A stretch of DNA of 7,442 bases, taken from Variovorax sp. (lineage in GTDB: Bacteria; Pseudomonadota; Gammaproteobacteria; Burkholderiales; Burkholderiaceae_C). Made by a program: the position numbers and the translations under genes. The notes beneath the pieces were generated by a model that saw only the letters and a program-made list of their open reading frames with translations, ran no database searches and was not told the origin of the DNA. Shown here in pieces: positions 1-5,456 of the stretch; positions within the stretch are counted from its first letter, which is position 1, and every line of letters starts with the position of its first letter. The DNA is taken from the NCBI GenBank assembly GCA_028292835.1, contig JAQGLP010000437.1, positions 1-7,442 on the forward strand, written 5' to 3'.

Positions 1-137
1 GCAGCGGCGGTGGCGGCGGCTACGGCGGCGGTGGTCGCAGCGGCGGCGGTGGCAGCGATGGCGGCTTTCGCAGCCCCTACGGCGCCAGCCCCCGCGGTGG
101 CGACCGCGGCGGCTACGGCAGCGGCAGCAGCTACTGA
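1..137 (+). CDS. Glycine-rich C-terminal tail of a probable RRM RNA-binding protein (5' end outside window)
   Basis: Only the last 44 codons are inside the window, read in the frame beginning at base 3 and ending with TGA at 135-137. They encode a low-complexity tail of Gly, Ser, Arg and Tyr: GGGGGYGGGGRSGGGG, then FRSPYGASPRGG, then DRGGYGSGSSY at the C-terminus. Tails of this kind (GYGGGG and RSGGGG blocks, RGG-like ends) are typical of the small single-RRM proteins of Betaproteobacteria and Cyanobacteria, in which an N-terminal RNA recognition motif of about 80 residues precedes a glycine-rich region; such proteins are often linked to cold shock or RNA chaperoning. The RRM itself, with RNP1 and RNP2, would lie upstream and is not visible, so the family is inferred from the tail only. 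Another glycine-rich protein is possible. A strong hairpin terminator follows 33 bases after the stop. Confidence 0.7.
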   Translation, partial: SGGGGGYGGGGRSGGGGSDGGFRSPYGASPRGGDRGGYGSGSSY

Positions 138-170
138 AACTGATACCGAGCCTCGGCGGCTTGGTTGAAT

Positions 171-198
171 GAAAAAGGCTCCCTCGGGAGCCTTTTTC
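171..198. terminator. Bidirectional intrinsic terminator between convergent genes
   Basis: The arms GAAAAAGGCTCC (171-182) and GGAGCCTTTTTC (187-198) are perfectly complementary around the tetraloop CTCG. The GC-rich core is flanked by A5 on the left and T5 on the right, so a U-tract follows the hairpin on either strand. It lies 33 bases after the stop of the glycine-rich protein gene (+) and 87 bases beyond the stop of the SDR gene (-), a position suited to stopping both converging transcripts. Confidence 0.9.
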
Positions 199-267
199 GC
201 GTGGCCTGCCTTCGCCTGCTTGTCTGGATCGCAGGGTGCCGCATCCTCCACCCAGTCCATGGCGGTA

Positions 268-300
268 CGCCAGGGCGTGCCGTGCCTACTCGCCCTGGCG
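268..300 (-). repeat. 10-bp inverted repeat bracketing the stop codon of the SDR gene
   Basis: CGCCAGGGCG at 268-277 is the exact reverse complement of CGCCCTGGCG at 291-300, with a 13-base loop. The TAG stop of the SDR gene (288-286) lies in the loop, and the right arm encodes the last residues before it (R-Q-G-E). No T-run follows on the minus strand, so it is not a standard intrinsic terminator. It may be an mRNA 3'-end stabilising hairpin or chance in GC-rich sequence. The strong terminator at 171-198 lies further downstream for the same transcript. Confidence 0.45.
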
Positions 301-1059
301 CTTCTTGCGCGCGCGGCCTTGAAGCAGGCGGTCGAAGGCAGGATTGGGCAGCACGCGCAACAACTTTGCGGCGATGCCCATCTGCCACGGAATGGTGCGA
401 AAGCCGTGCCCGGCCTCGATGACCCGGAAAGCCCGCTCGGCGAACGCCTCGGCGGACATCAGGAACGGCATGCCATAGCGGTTGCCGCGCGTCAGCGGCG
501 TGTCGATGTAGCCGGGGCAGATCGTCACCACCTTGACGCCGCTGTCGCGCAACTCGCCGCGCAGGCTCTCGCAGTAACTGACGACGCCCGCCTTGCTGGC
601 GCAGTAGGCGCCGTGTCCCGGCAGGCCGCGGACAGCGGCCACGCTGGCGATGCCGACCAGCCGGCCGCTGCCGCGCGCCGCCATGGCCGCGACGAACGGA
701 TGAAAGGTGGCCGCTAGGCCGATGTTGTTGACGGCGAAGGTCCGCGCCAGCACGTCGAGGTCGGCGCGCACCGCCGTGTCGATACCGATGCTGATGCCGG
801 CGTTGGCTATGACCACGTCCGGCACGCCCTGCACCGCGATGCAGGCCGCTCCGGCAGCGGCAATGGCATCGATCCGCGCCACGTCGGCGCTATAGATTCG
901 ATAGCGTCCCGGGTCCATGCCACGGGCGTTGGCCCAGGTTTCGATCTCGGACGTGCGGCGCGCCACCAGCGCGAGACGCCAGCCCGTGTCGTCAAAGCGC
1001 GCCGCCAGCGCCTGGCCGATGCCGCTCGAAGCGCCTGTGATGAAAGCCAGGGGCGCCAT
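286..1059 (-). CDS. Classical short-chain dehydrogenase/reductase (SDR), substrate unknown
   Basis: A 257-residue NAD(P)-dependent oxidoreductase of the classical SDR family, whose usual length is about 250. The Rossmann cofactor motif TGASSGIG is at residues 8-15, and ARR (33-35) at the end of the second strand suggests NADP(H) preference. NAG is at 86-88. The catalytic tetrad is complete: N111, S139, Y152 and K156 (the motif reads YCASK). PGYIDTPL at 182-189 is the conserved post-active-site segment. The protein is probably cytoplasmic, as no signal peptide is seen; the C-terminus is basic (RARKKRQGE). ATG at 1059 is chosen because AGAGGA lies 7 bases upstream; a TTG at 1092 would add 11 residues but overlaps the lptC stop and precedes the Rossmann motif needlessly. 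It is the last gene of the kdsD-kdsC-lptC unit, 29 bases after lptC. The substrate cannot be deduced; the context suggests, but does not show, a link to envelope or lipid metabolism. Confidence 0.9.
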   Translation of the reverse strand: MAPLAFITGASSGIGQALAARFDDTGWRLALVARRTSEIETWANARGMDPGRYRIYSADVARIDAIAAAGAACIAVQGVPDVVIANAGISIGIDTAVRADLDVLARTFAVNNIGLAATFHPFVAAMAARGSGRLVGIASVAAVRGLPGHGAYCASKAGVVSYCESLRGELRDSGVKVVTICPGYIDTPLTRGNRYGMPFLMSAEAFAERAFRVIEAGHGFRTIPWQMGIAAKLLRVLPNPAFDRLLQGRARKKRQGE

Positions 1060-1065
1060 CGGTGT

Positions 1066-1072
1066 TCCTCTC
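1066..1072 (-). promoter_or_regulatory. Ribosome binding site deciding the SDR start
   Basis: On the minus strand GAGAGGA, followed by seven bases, precedes the ATG at 1059. This is the clearest Shine-Dalgarno match near the gene and supports ATG 1059 over TTG 1092. It lies in the 29-base gap after lptC, so the SDR can be translated independently of lptC. Confidence 0.6.
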
Positions 1073-1088
1073 GGCAGGGCGGCAGCGC

Positions 1089-1727
1089 TCAACGTGGGCC
1101 AGCGGCGGTCCCGTCCGGCACCAGTAGGCCGCGCACGCGGCCGCGCAGGTTGGCGATGCCGCTCAGGTTGTCGTAGTCCATCGACTCGGCGGTGAAGCGA
1201 TCGGCGCCGCGGGTGAGGGTGACGGGCCGGTTGGAGCGCACACGTTCCGTGTCCAGGAAGGCGTGCAGGAACTCGCCCCGGAACTCGAGCCGGGGCAGGG
1301 GCTTGCCAGCGGCATCGGTGTCCGCCTCGCGCACCACGAGGGCATGGCCGAACAGCTGAACCTCGCTCGCGTCGCCGTTCGAGAGTCCGCGGTCGGCGCT
1401 GGCGCGCGTGACGCGCCCGACCGGGGACACCGAGCGCAGCCGCAGCTGGTCGACCTCGATGGTGTCGTTGTCGGGGTAGTGGCGGCCTTCCTGGCCGGCG
1501 AGTTCGCTGCGCAGTGCGCCGCTGGGCAGGAAACTCTTGATGACGAACCCGCGCATGAAGTAGTCGGGGTCATGGCGCACGGCCTGCTCCCGCCTGGGCT
1601 CGGCCAGCTGGGGGGCGTTGCGCACCAGCCAGTAGGTGCCGAGCGCCAGGCAGGCGGTCAGGATGATGGGGAGGTAGATCGTCGCGCGGTCGAGGCCGTC
1701 GCGCAGCGCCGCGAGCACCGACCTCAT
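1089..1727 (-). CDS. lptC: LPS export ABC transporter periplasmic protein LptC
   Basis: This 212-residue bitopic inner-membrane protein belongs to the LptB2FGC complex, which extracts lipopolysaccharide from the inner membrane and hands it to the periplasmic LptA bridge. A short cytoplasmic N-terminus is followed by one membrane segment at about residues 16-35 (TIYLPIILTACLALGTYWLV). Then comes HDPDYFMRGF (52-61), the conserved opening of the LptC periplasmic beta-jellyroll in Betaproteobacteria. The C-terminal YDNLSGIANLRGRVRG also fits the family. It is slightly longer than the E. coli protein (191). The start ATG overlaps the kdsC stop in an ATGA arrangement, indicating translational coupling. 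In most Proteobacteria lptA and lptB follow lptC; here an SDR gene follows and no lptA or lptB is present downstream in the window. Confidence 0.93.
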   Translation of the reverse strand: MRSVLAALRDGLDRATIYLPIILTACLALGTYWLVRNAPQLAEPRREQAVRHDPDYFMRGFVIKSFLPSGALRSELAGQEGRHYPDNDTIEVDQLRLRSVSPVGRVTRASADRGLSNGDASEVQLFGHALVVREADTDAAGKPLPRLEFRGEFLHAFLDTERVRSNRPVTLTRGADRFTAESMDYDNLSGIANLRGRVRGLLVPDGTAAGPR

Positions 1728-2284
1728 GGACGCGTCGTGTCCCGGGCAGCCGCCAGCGCGCGGGCGTAGTGGCCGGTGGCGGTCAGCAGCAGGTCGCAGA
1801 ATTCGCGTGCCGCGCCCTCGCCGCCGCGCGCGTCCGTTACGTAGCGCACCGCGGCGCGCACTTCGACATGCGCGTTGGCGGGCGCTGCGGCGAAGGCGCA
1901 GCGCGAGAGCACCGGCAGATCGGGCCAGTCATCGCCGATGCCGGCGGTCTGCGCCCAGTCGAGGCCGAGCGCCGCCAGCGAGCGCTCGGCCGCCGGCAGC
2001 TTGTCCTCGGTGCCGTAGTGCACGTGCTCGATGCCCAGCGCGGCCAGCCGCGTGCGCAGCGGCTTGGAATCGCGCCCGGTGATCACGACCGGCACGAGGC
2101 CCGCCTGGCGCAGCAGCTTCAGGCCGTAGCCGTCGAGGATGCTGAAGCGCTTGAGGGTTTCACCGTGCTCGCTGAAGTAGACACCGCCATCGGTCAGCAC
2201 GCCGTCGACGTCGAAGAACACGACGCGCACGTCCTGCGCGGCGAGCAGCAATTCGGGCGCGAAGCGCGGGGGTACCGTCGCCAT
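1724..2284 (-). CDS. kdsC: 3-deoxy-D-manno-octulosonate 8-phosphate phosphatase KdsC
   Basis: A 186-residue cytoplasmic HAD-superfamily phosphatase of the small C0 type (no cap; the family acts as a tetramer). It hydrolyses KDO-8-phosphate to KDO and phosphate in LPS core sugar synthesis. HAD motif I is FDVDGVLTDG, with nucleophile D25 and acid/base D27; motif II is VITGRDS with T69; motif III is K95 in GTEDK; motif IV is GIGDDWPDL with D118, D119 and D122. Length matches the family (E. coli 188). The open frame continues far upstream only as a shadow of kdsD; the true start is the ATG at 2284, which shares one base with the kdsD TGA stop (TGATG) and has AAGGTGA four bases upstream. The 3' end overlaps lptC by four bases. 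It works directly downstream of KDO-8-P synthase KdsA, which is not in this window. Confidence 0.95.
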   Translation of the reverse strand: MATVPPRFAPELLLAAQDVRVVFFDVDGVLTDGGVYFSEHGETLKRFSILDGYGLKLLRQAGLVPVVITGRDSKPLRTRLAALGIEHVHYGTEDKLPAAERSLAALGLDWAQTAGIGDDWPDLPVLSRCAFAAAPANAHVEVRAAVRYVTDARGGEGAAREFCDLLLTATGHYARALAAARDTTRP

Positions 2285-3285
2285 CAGATCACCTTGGCCC
2301 GCAGCAGGTCGTTGGTGTTGATGACGCCGGTGAGCCGCCCGGCCGCGTCGACCACCAGCAGCCGCGTGATGCCGAGCTGCTCCATCAGCTCGGCGGCCTC
2401 CACCGCCAGCGCCTCGTGGCGCACGGTGCGTGGCTCGCGGTGCATCACCGCGAACGCGGTCAGCGCGCGCAGGTCGGCGCCGGTCTCCACCAGGCGGCGC
2501 AGGTCGCCGTCGGTGAAGACGCCGATGGCGCGGCCGTCGGCATCCACCACGGCCGCCGCGCCGAAGCCCTTGGCACCCATCTCGCGCATCAGCGCGCTCA
2601 GGGTAGCGTCCGGCGCCACGCGCGGGATGTCGTCGCCCGTGCGCATCACGTCGCCCACGTGGGTGAGCAGCTTGCGGCCCAGCGCGCCGCCCGGGTGCGA
2701 GCGCGCGAAGTCGTCGGCGCCGAAGCCGCGCGCATCGAGCAGCGCCACCGCCAGCGCGTCGCCCAGCGCGATCTGCGCCGTGGTGCTGGCGGTCGGCGCC
2801 AGGTTGAGCGGGCAGGCTTCCTTCTCGACACCGCTGTCGAGCACCAGGTCGGCGTAGCGCGCGAGCGTCGAGTCGGGCCGGCCGGTCATGGCGATCAAGG
2901 GCACGCCCTGGCGCTTGACCACCGGCAGGATGGTGGTGAGTTCCTCGACCTCGCCGCTGTTGGAGATCGCCAGCACCAGGTCGACCGACTTGATCATCCC
3001 AAGGTCGCCATGGCTGGCCTCGCCCGGGTGCACGAACATGGCCGGCGTGCCGGTGGAGGCGAGCGTGGCGGCGATCTTGCGCCCGACATGGCCGCTCTTG
3101 CCCATGCCCATCACCACCACCCGGCCGCGCACGTCGAGGATCTTTTGCACGGCGGCGACGAAGCTCGCGCCCACGCGCGCCTTCAAGCCCAGCACGGCGG
3201 CGGCCTCGATGTCGAAGGTCAGGCGCGCGCGCGCCAGCAGCGCGTCGGGGTCGACCTGGGGGACCAGGGCAGGGCGGGAACTCAT
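2284..3285 (-). CDS. kdsD: D-arabinose 5-phosphate isomerase KdsD (KpsF/GutQ family)
   Basis: A 333-residue cytoplasmic aldose-ketose isomerase that converts D-ribulose 5-phosphate to D-arabinose 5-phosphate, the first committed step of KDO synthesis. The N-terminal SIS domain spans about 40-180 and contains GMGKSGH (60-66), FVHPGEASHGD (84-94) and SNSGEVEEL (108-116). Residues reported as important in E. coli KdsD (K59, H88, E111, E152, H193) appear here at a constant offset of four: K63, H92, E115, E156 and H197. Two CBS domains follow at about 211-268 and 277-333; in this family they are regulatory. Length is normal (E. coli 328). ATG 3285 is the start; no Shine-Dalgarno sequence is seen upstream, and a TAAAAT box ends six bases before it, so the mRNA may be leaderless. 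It is the first gene of the kdsD-kdsC-lptC-SDR unit and is divergent from the antiporter gene. Confidence 0.95.
   Translation of the reverse strand: MSSRPALVPQVDPDALLARARLTFDIEAAAVLGLKARVGASFVAAVQKILDVRGRVVVMGMGKSGHVGRKIAATLASTGTPAMFVHPGEASHGDLGMIKSVDLVLAISNSGEVEELTTILPVVKRQGVPLIAMTGRPDSTLARYADLVLDSGVEKEACPLNLAPTASTTAQIALGDALAVALLDARGFGADDFARSHPGGALGRKLLTHVGDVMRTGDDIPRVAPDATLSALMREMGAKGFGAAAVVDADGRAIGVFTDGDLRRLVETGADLRALTAFAVMHREPRTVRHEALAVEAAELMEQLGITRLLVVDAAGRLTGVINTNDLLRAKVI
2289..2295 (-). promoter_or_regulatory. Ribosome binding site for kdsC inside the end of kdsD
   Basis: AAGGTGA on the minus strand sits four bases before the kdsC ATG and is formed by the last sense codons of kdsD (K-V-I). 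This strong anti-SD match fixes the kdsC start and, together with the TGATG overlap, argues for coupled translation. Confidence 0.65.
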
Positions 3286-3291
3286 CGCAAG

Positions 3292-3297
3292 ATTTTA
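3292..3297 (-). promoter_or_regulatory. Candidate -10 box of the kdsD operon promoter
   Basis: The minus strand reads GATAAAATC, containing TAAAAT (5 of 6 matches to TATAAT), followed by only six bases (CTTGCG) and then the kdsD ATG. With usual -10 to start spacing, transcription would begin at or next to the A of the ATG. No recognisable -35 hexamer is found 15-18 bases upstream; that place is occupied by the 16-bp palindrome at 3313-3328. Confidence 0.5.
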
Positions 3298-3312
3298 TCG
3301 GCCGGGAGGACG

Positions 3313-3328
3313 CGGAACCCGGGTTCCG
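3313..3328. promoter_or_regulatory. Perfect 16-bp palindrome, candidate operator between kdsD and the antiporter gene
   Basis: CGGAACCCGGGTTCCG is identical to its own reverse complement, with no spacer. It lies in the 155-base intergenic region between divergent genes, centred about 36 bases upstream of the inferred kdsD transcription start and about 120-130 bases upstream of the antiporter start. This is where an activator overlapping the -35 position, or a repressor, would bind. The regulator is unknown. Confidence 0.45.
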
Positions 3329-3436
3329 GTATTTCGGCCCGTCGCTGTCCACCGCAGGAGCCCCCGCTGGCCCAAGCGGCAGCGGTCATGGCACCGCACC
3401 TCGCGGCACGTTCCCGTGACTTTCATCCACACCCCT

Positions 3437-3442
3437 TAGCAT
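3437..3442 (+). promoter_or_regulatory. Weak candidate -10 box for the kefB-like gene
   Basis: TAGCAT (4 of 6 matches to TATAAT) overlaps the first possible ATG at 3441 and ends seven bases before the second in-frame ATG at 3450. GTGACT at 3416-3421 could be a -35 element, but the spacer is only 15 bases. If the box is real, translation would have to start at 3450. The remainder of the intergenic stretch 3329-3415 shows no other clear signal to me. Confidence 0.25.
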
Positions 3443-5435
3443 GGCATCCATGTCCTCGTTCGAGCTCACGCTGCTGTACCTGCTGGCTGCCGTGCTGGGC
3501 GTGGTGGCGTGCCGCTCGCTCAGGCTGCCCCCGCTGCTGGGCTACCTGATGGCCGGCGTGCTGATCGGGCCGCACGCGCTGGCGCTGTCGCCCAACTCCG
3601 AGGGCATCCGCCACCTGGGCGAGTTCGGCGTGGTGTTCCTGATGTTCGTGATCGGGCTGGAGTTCAGCCTGCCCAAGCTGCGTGCCATGCGCCAGCACGT
3701 GTTCGGCCTCGGGCTGCTGCAGGTGTTGCTGACGATGACGATCGCCACCGTGGGCGCCCTCGTCATTGCCTCGTGGCTGCCGCCGCGCTGGCGGCTCGGC
3801 TGGCAGACCGCGCTGGCGCTGTCGGGGGCGCTGGCGATGAGCAGCACCGCCATCGTGGTCAAGCTGATGGCCGAGCGCCTCGAACTCGACAGCGAACACG
3901 GCAAGCGCGTGATGGGCGTGCTGCTGTTCCAGGACTTGGCGGTGGTGCCGCTGCTGGTGCTGATCCCGGCGCTGGGCGCGCCGCCCGAGACGCTCTTCAA
4001 GGCGTTGGCGCTGGCGATGGCGAAGGCCGGCCTGCTGGTGGCGCTGCTGCTCTATGGCGGCCCCCGCGTGATGCGCCAGTGGCTCACGGTCATCGCGCGC
4101 TTGCGCAGCGAGGAGCTCTTCATCGTCAACGTGCTGCTGATCGCGCTCGGGCTGGCTTGGCTGACCGAGCTGGCCGGCCTGTCGCTGGCGCTGGGCGCCT
4201 TCATCGCGGGCATGCTGGTGTCGGAGACCGAGTTCAAGCACCAGGTCGAGATCGACATCCGGCCGTTCCACGACGTGCTGCTGGGCCTTTTCTTCATCAC
4301 CATCGGCATGTCGCTCGACTGGCACATCGTGCTGCAGCGCTGGCTGCTGGTGGCCGTGCTGCTGGCGCTGCCGCTGGCCTTCAAGGTGGCGCTGGTGACG
4401 CTCCTGGCGCGCGGGCTGGGTGCGACCGGCGGCGTGGCGCTGCGCACGGGGCTGTACCTGGCGCAGGCCGGCGAGTTCGGCTTCGTGCTGCTGGCGCTGG
4501 CGCAGGACCACCAGCTGCTGCCGGCCTGGCTGGCCAACCCGGTGCTGGCGTCGATGGTGCTGTCGATGGTGGCCACGCCCTTCGTCATCCTCTACAGCAA
4601 CACGGTGGTGCGCCGCGTGGTGGCGAGCGACTGGCTGCAGCAATCGCTGCAGATGACCAGCATCGCGCGCAAGTCGATCAACACGAGCCGCCACGTGATC
4701 ATCTGCGGCTATGGCCGCTGCGGGCAGAACCTGGCGCGCATCCTGGAGCGTGAGGGCATCCCCTACCTGGCGCTCGACCTCGACCCCGATCGCGTGCGCC
4801 AGGCCACGGCCGCCGGCGACTCGGTGGTGTTCGGCGACGCCGCGCGGCTGCAGGCGCTAATGGCCGCCGGCCTCGCGCGCGCCAGCGCCGTGGTCGTGAC
4901 CTACCTGGGCGTGCCGGGCGCGCTCAAGGTGCTGGCCAACACCCGCTCGCACGCGCCGCAGGTGCCGGTGATCGTGCGCACCCAGGACGACCGCGACCTC
5001 GACCGCCTGCGCGCGGCCGGCGCCACCGAGGTGGTGCCCGAGGCCATCGAGGGCTCGCTGATGCTGGCCAGCCACGCGCTGGCGCTGGTGGGCGTGCCGA
5101 TGCGCCGCGTGATCCGCGTGGTGCAGGACCAGCGCGACGCGCGCTACGACCTGCTGCGCGGCTACTTCCACGGGGCCGACGACGACAACGCCGACGAGGT
5201 CGGCCACGAGCGGCTCAATTCGTTCACGCTCGAGCCCGGCGCGCCGGCGGTGGGCCGGCCGCTCGCGCAGCTCATGCTGGAGGCGCTCGACGTGCGCGTA
5301 GCCAGCCTGCGGCGGCGCAACGGCAAGGCCTGCGAGCCCGACGGCGACACTCTGCTGGCGGAAGGCGACACGCTGGTGCTGTCGGGCCAGGCGGGCGCCC
5401 TCGCGCTGGCGATCGACCGGCTGCAAAGAGGCTGA
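3441..5435 (+). CDS. kefB: KefB/KefC-type monovalent cation:proton antiporter (CPA2) with RCK domain
   Basis: A 664-residue inner-membrane K+(Na+)/H+ antiporter of the CPA2 family. The N-terminal exchanger domain covers about 7-390 with roughly a dozen hydrophobic segments. It includes PLLGYLMAGVLIGP (31-44), GVVFLMFVIGLEF (63-75) and LLFQDLAVVPLL (161-172), whose Q164-D165 is the conserved family pair in the transport core. A cytoplasmic RCK/TrkA-N Rossmann domain starts at about 417 (HVIICGYGRCGQN; G423-x-G425-x-x-G428), with acidic D446/D448 at the end of its second strand for nucleotide binding. An acidic linker (ADDDNADE, 579-586) precedes a TrkA-C-like domain at about 590-664. No KefF or KefG partner is nearby, so glutathione gating as in E. 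coli KefB/KefC is not established. Length is near the E. coli proteins (about 600-620) plus the C-terminal domain. The start could be ATG 3441 or ATG 3450; neither has a Shine-Dalgarno sequence, and an in-frame TGA at 3417 excludes anything longer. It is divergent from kdsD and convergent with the cNMP-domain gene. Confidence 0.92.
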   Translation: MASMSSFELTLLYLLAAVLGVVACRSLRLPPLLGYLMAGVLIGPHALALSPNSEGIRHLGEFGVVFLMFVIGLEFSLPKLRAMRQHVFGLGLLQVLLTMTIATVGALVIASWLPPRWRLGWQTALALSGALAMSSTAIVVKLMAERLELDSEHGKRVMGVLLFQDLAVVPLLVLIPALGAPPETLFKALALAMAKAGLLVALLLYGGPRVMRQWLTVIARLRSEELFIVNVLLIALGLAWLTELAGLSLALGAFIAGMLVSETEFKHQVEIDIRPFHDVLLGLFFITIGMSLDWHIVLQRWLLVAVLLALPLAFKVALVTLLARGLGATGGVALRTGLYLAQAGEFGFVLLALAQDHQLLPAWLANPVLASMVLSMVATPFVILYSNTVVRRVVASDWLQQSLQMTSIARKSINTSRHVIICGYGRCGQNLARILEREGIPYLALDLDPDRVRQATAAGDSVVFGDAARLQALMAAGLARASAVVVTYLGVPGALKVLANTRSHAPQVPVIVRTQDDRDLDRLRAAGATEVVPEAIEGSLMLASHALALVGVPMRRVIRVVQDQRDARYDLLRGYFHGADDDNADEVGHERLNSFTLEPGAPAVGRPLAQLMLEALDVRVASLRRRNGKACEPDGDTLLAEGDTLVLSGQAGALALAIDRLQRG

Positions 5436-5456
5436 GGAGGGCGGCGCCGCGCTCAG
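5432..5456. repeat. Inverted repeat across the convergent stop codons
   Basis: CTGAG at 5432-5436 and CTCAG at 5452-5456 are complementary arms, each containing the TGA stop of one of the two converging genes. Between them lies the perfect palindrome GCGGCGCCGC (5441-5450). No T-run follows on either strand, so this is at best a weak terminator or a hairpin at the transcript ends in the 17-base gap. Confidence 0.3.

Noticed and set aside
1..60. GGC-rich repeats considered as a possible CRISPR or mobile repeat
   Set aside because: The periodicity is codon-based and reads in frame as a glycine-rich protein tail ending at a proper stop, with no unique spacers between the units.
169..717. A 182-codon open frame on the plus strand beginning inside the terminator hairpin
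   Set aside because: The start lies in the hairpin stem and the frame is antisense to the intact SDR gene; the product has no recognisable feature.
1060..1092. Longer SDR start at TTG 1092
   Set aside because: It adds 11 residues before the Rossmann strand without family support, overlaps the lptC stop, and ignores the good AGAGGA site placed for ATG 1059.
2285..3352. Upstream extension of the kdsC reading frame to 542 codons
   Set aside because: The extension overlaps kdsD in another frame and reads as Arg/Gly/Ala-rich noise. KdsC of normal length begins at ATG 2284, with an RBS and a one-base overlap with the kdsD stop.
3329..3440. Possible small gene or riboswitch in the rest of the kdsD/kefB intergenic region
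   Set aside because: I found no ORF with an RBS and no recognisable conserved RNA fold; only the palindrome and weak promoter-like boxes stand out.
2416..3549. A 377-codon open frame on the plus strand over kdsD and the intergenic region
   Set aside because: His/Gly/Ala-rich antisense shadow with no domain; it would cover the kdsD promoter region and run into the antiporter gene out of frame.
3423..4694. A 423-codon open frame on the minus strand opposite the antiporter gene
   Set aside because: The translation is a low-complexity run of Gln, His, Arg and Ala typical of an antisense shadow of a GC-rich gene; the plus strand encodes a complete CPA2 antiporter with all motifs.
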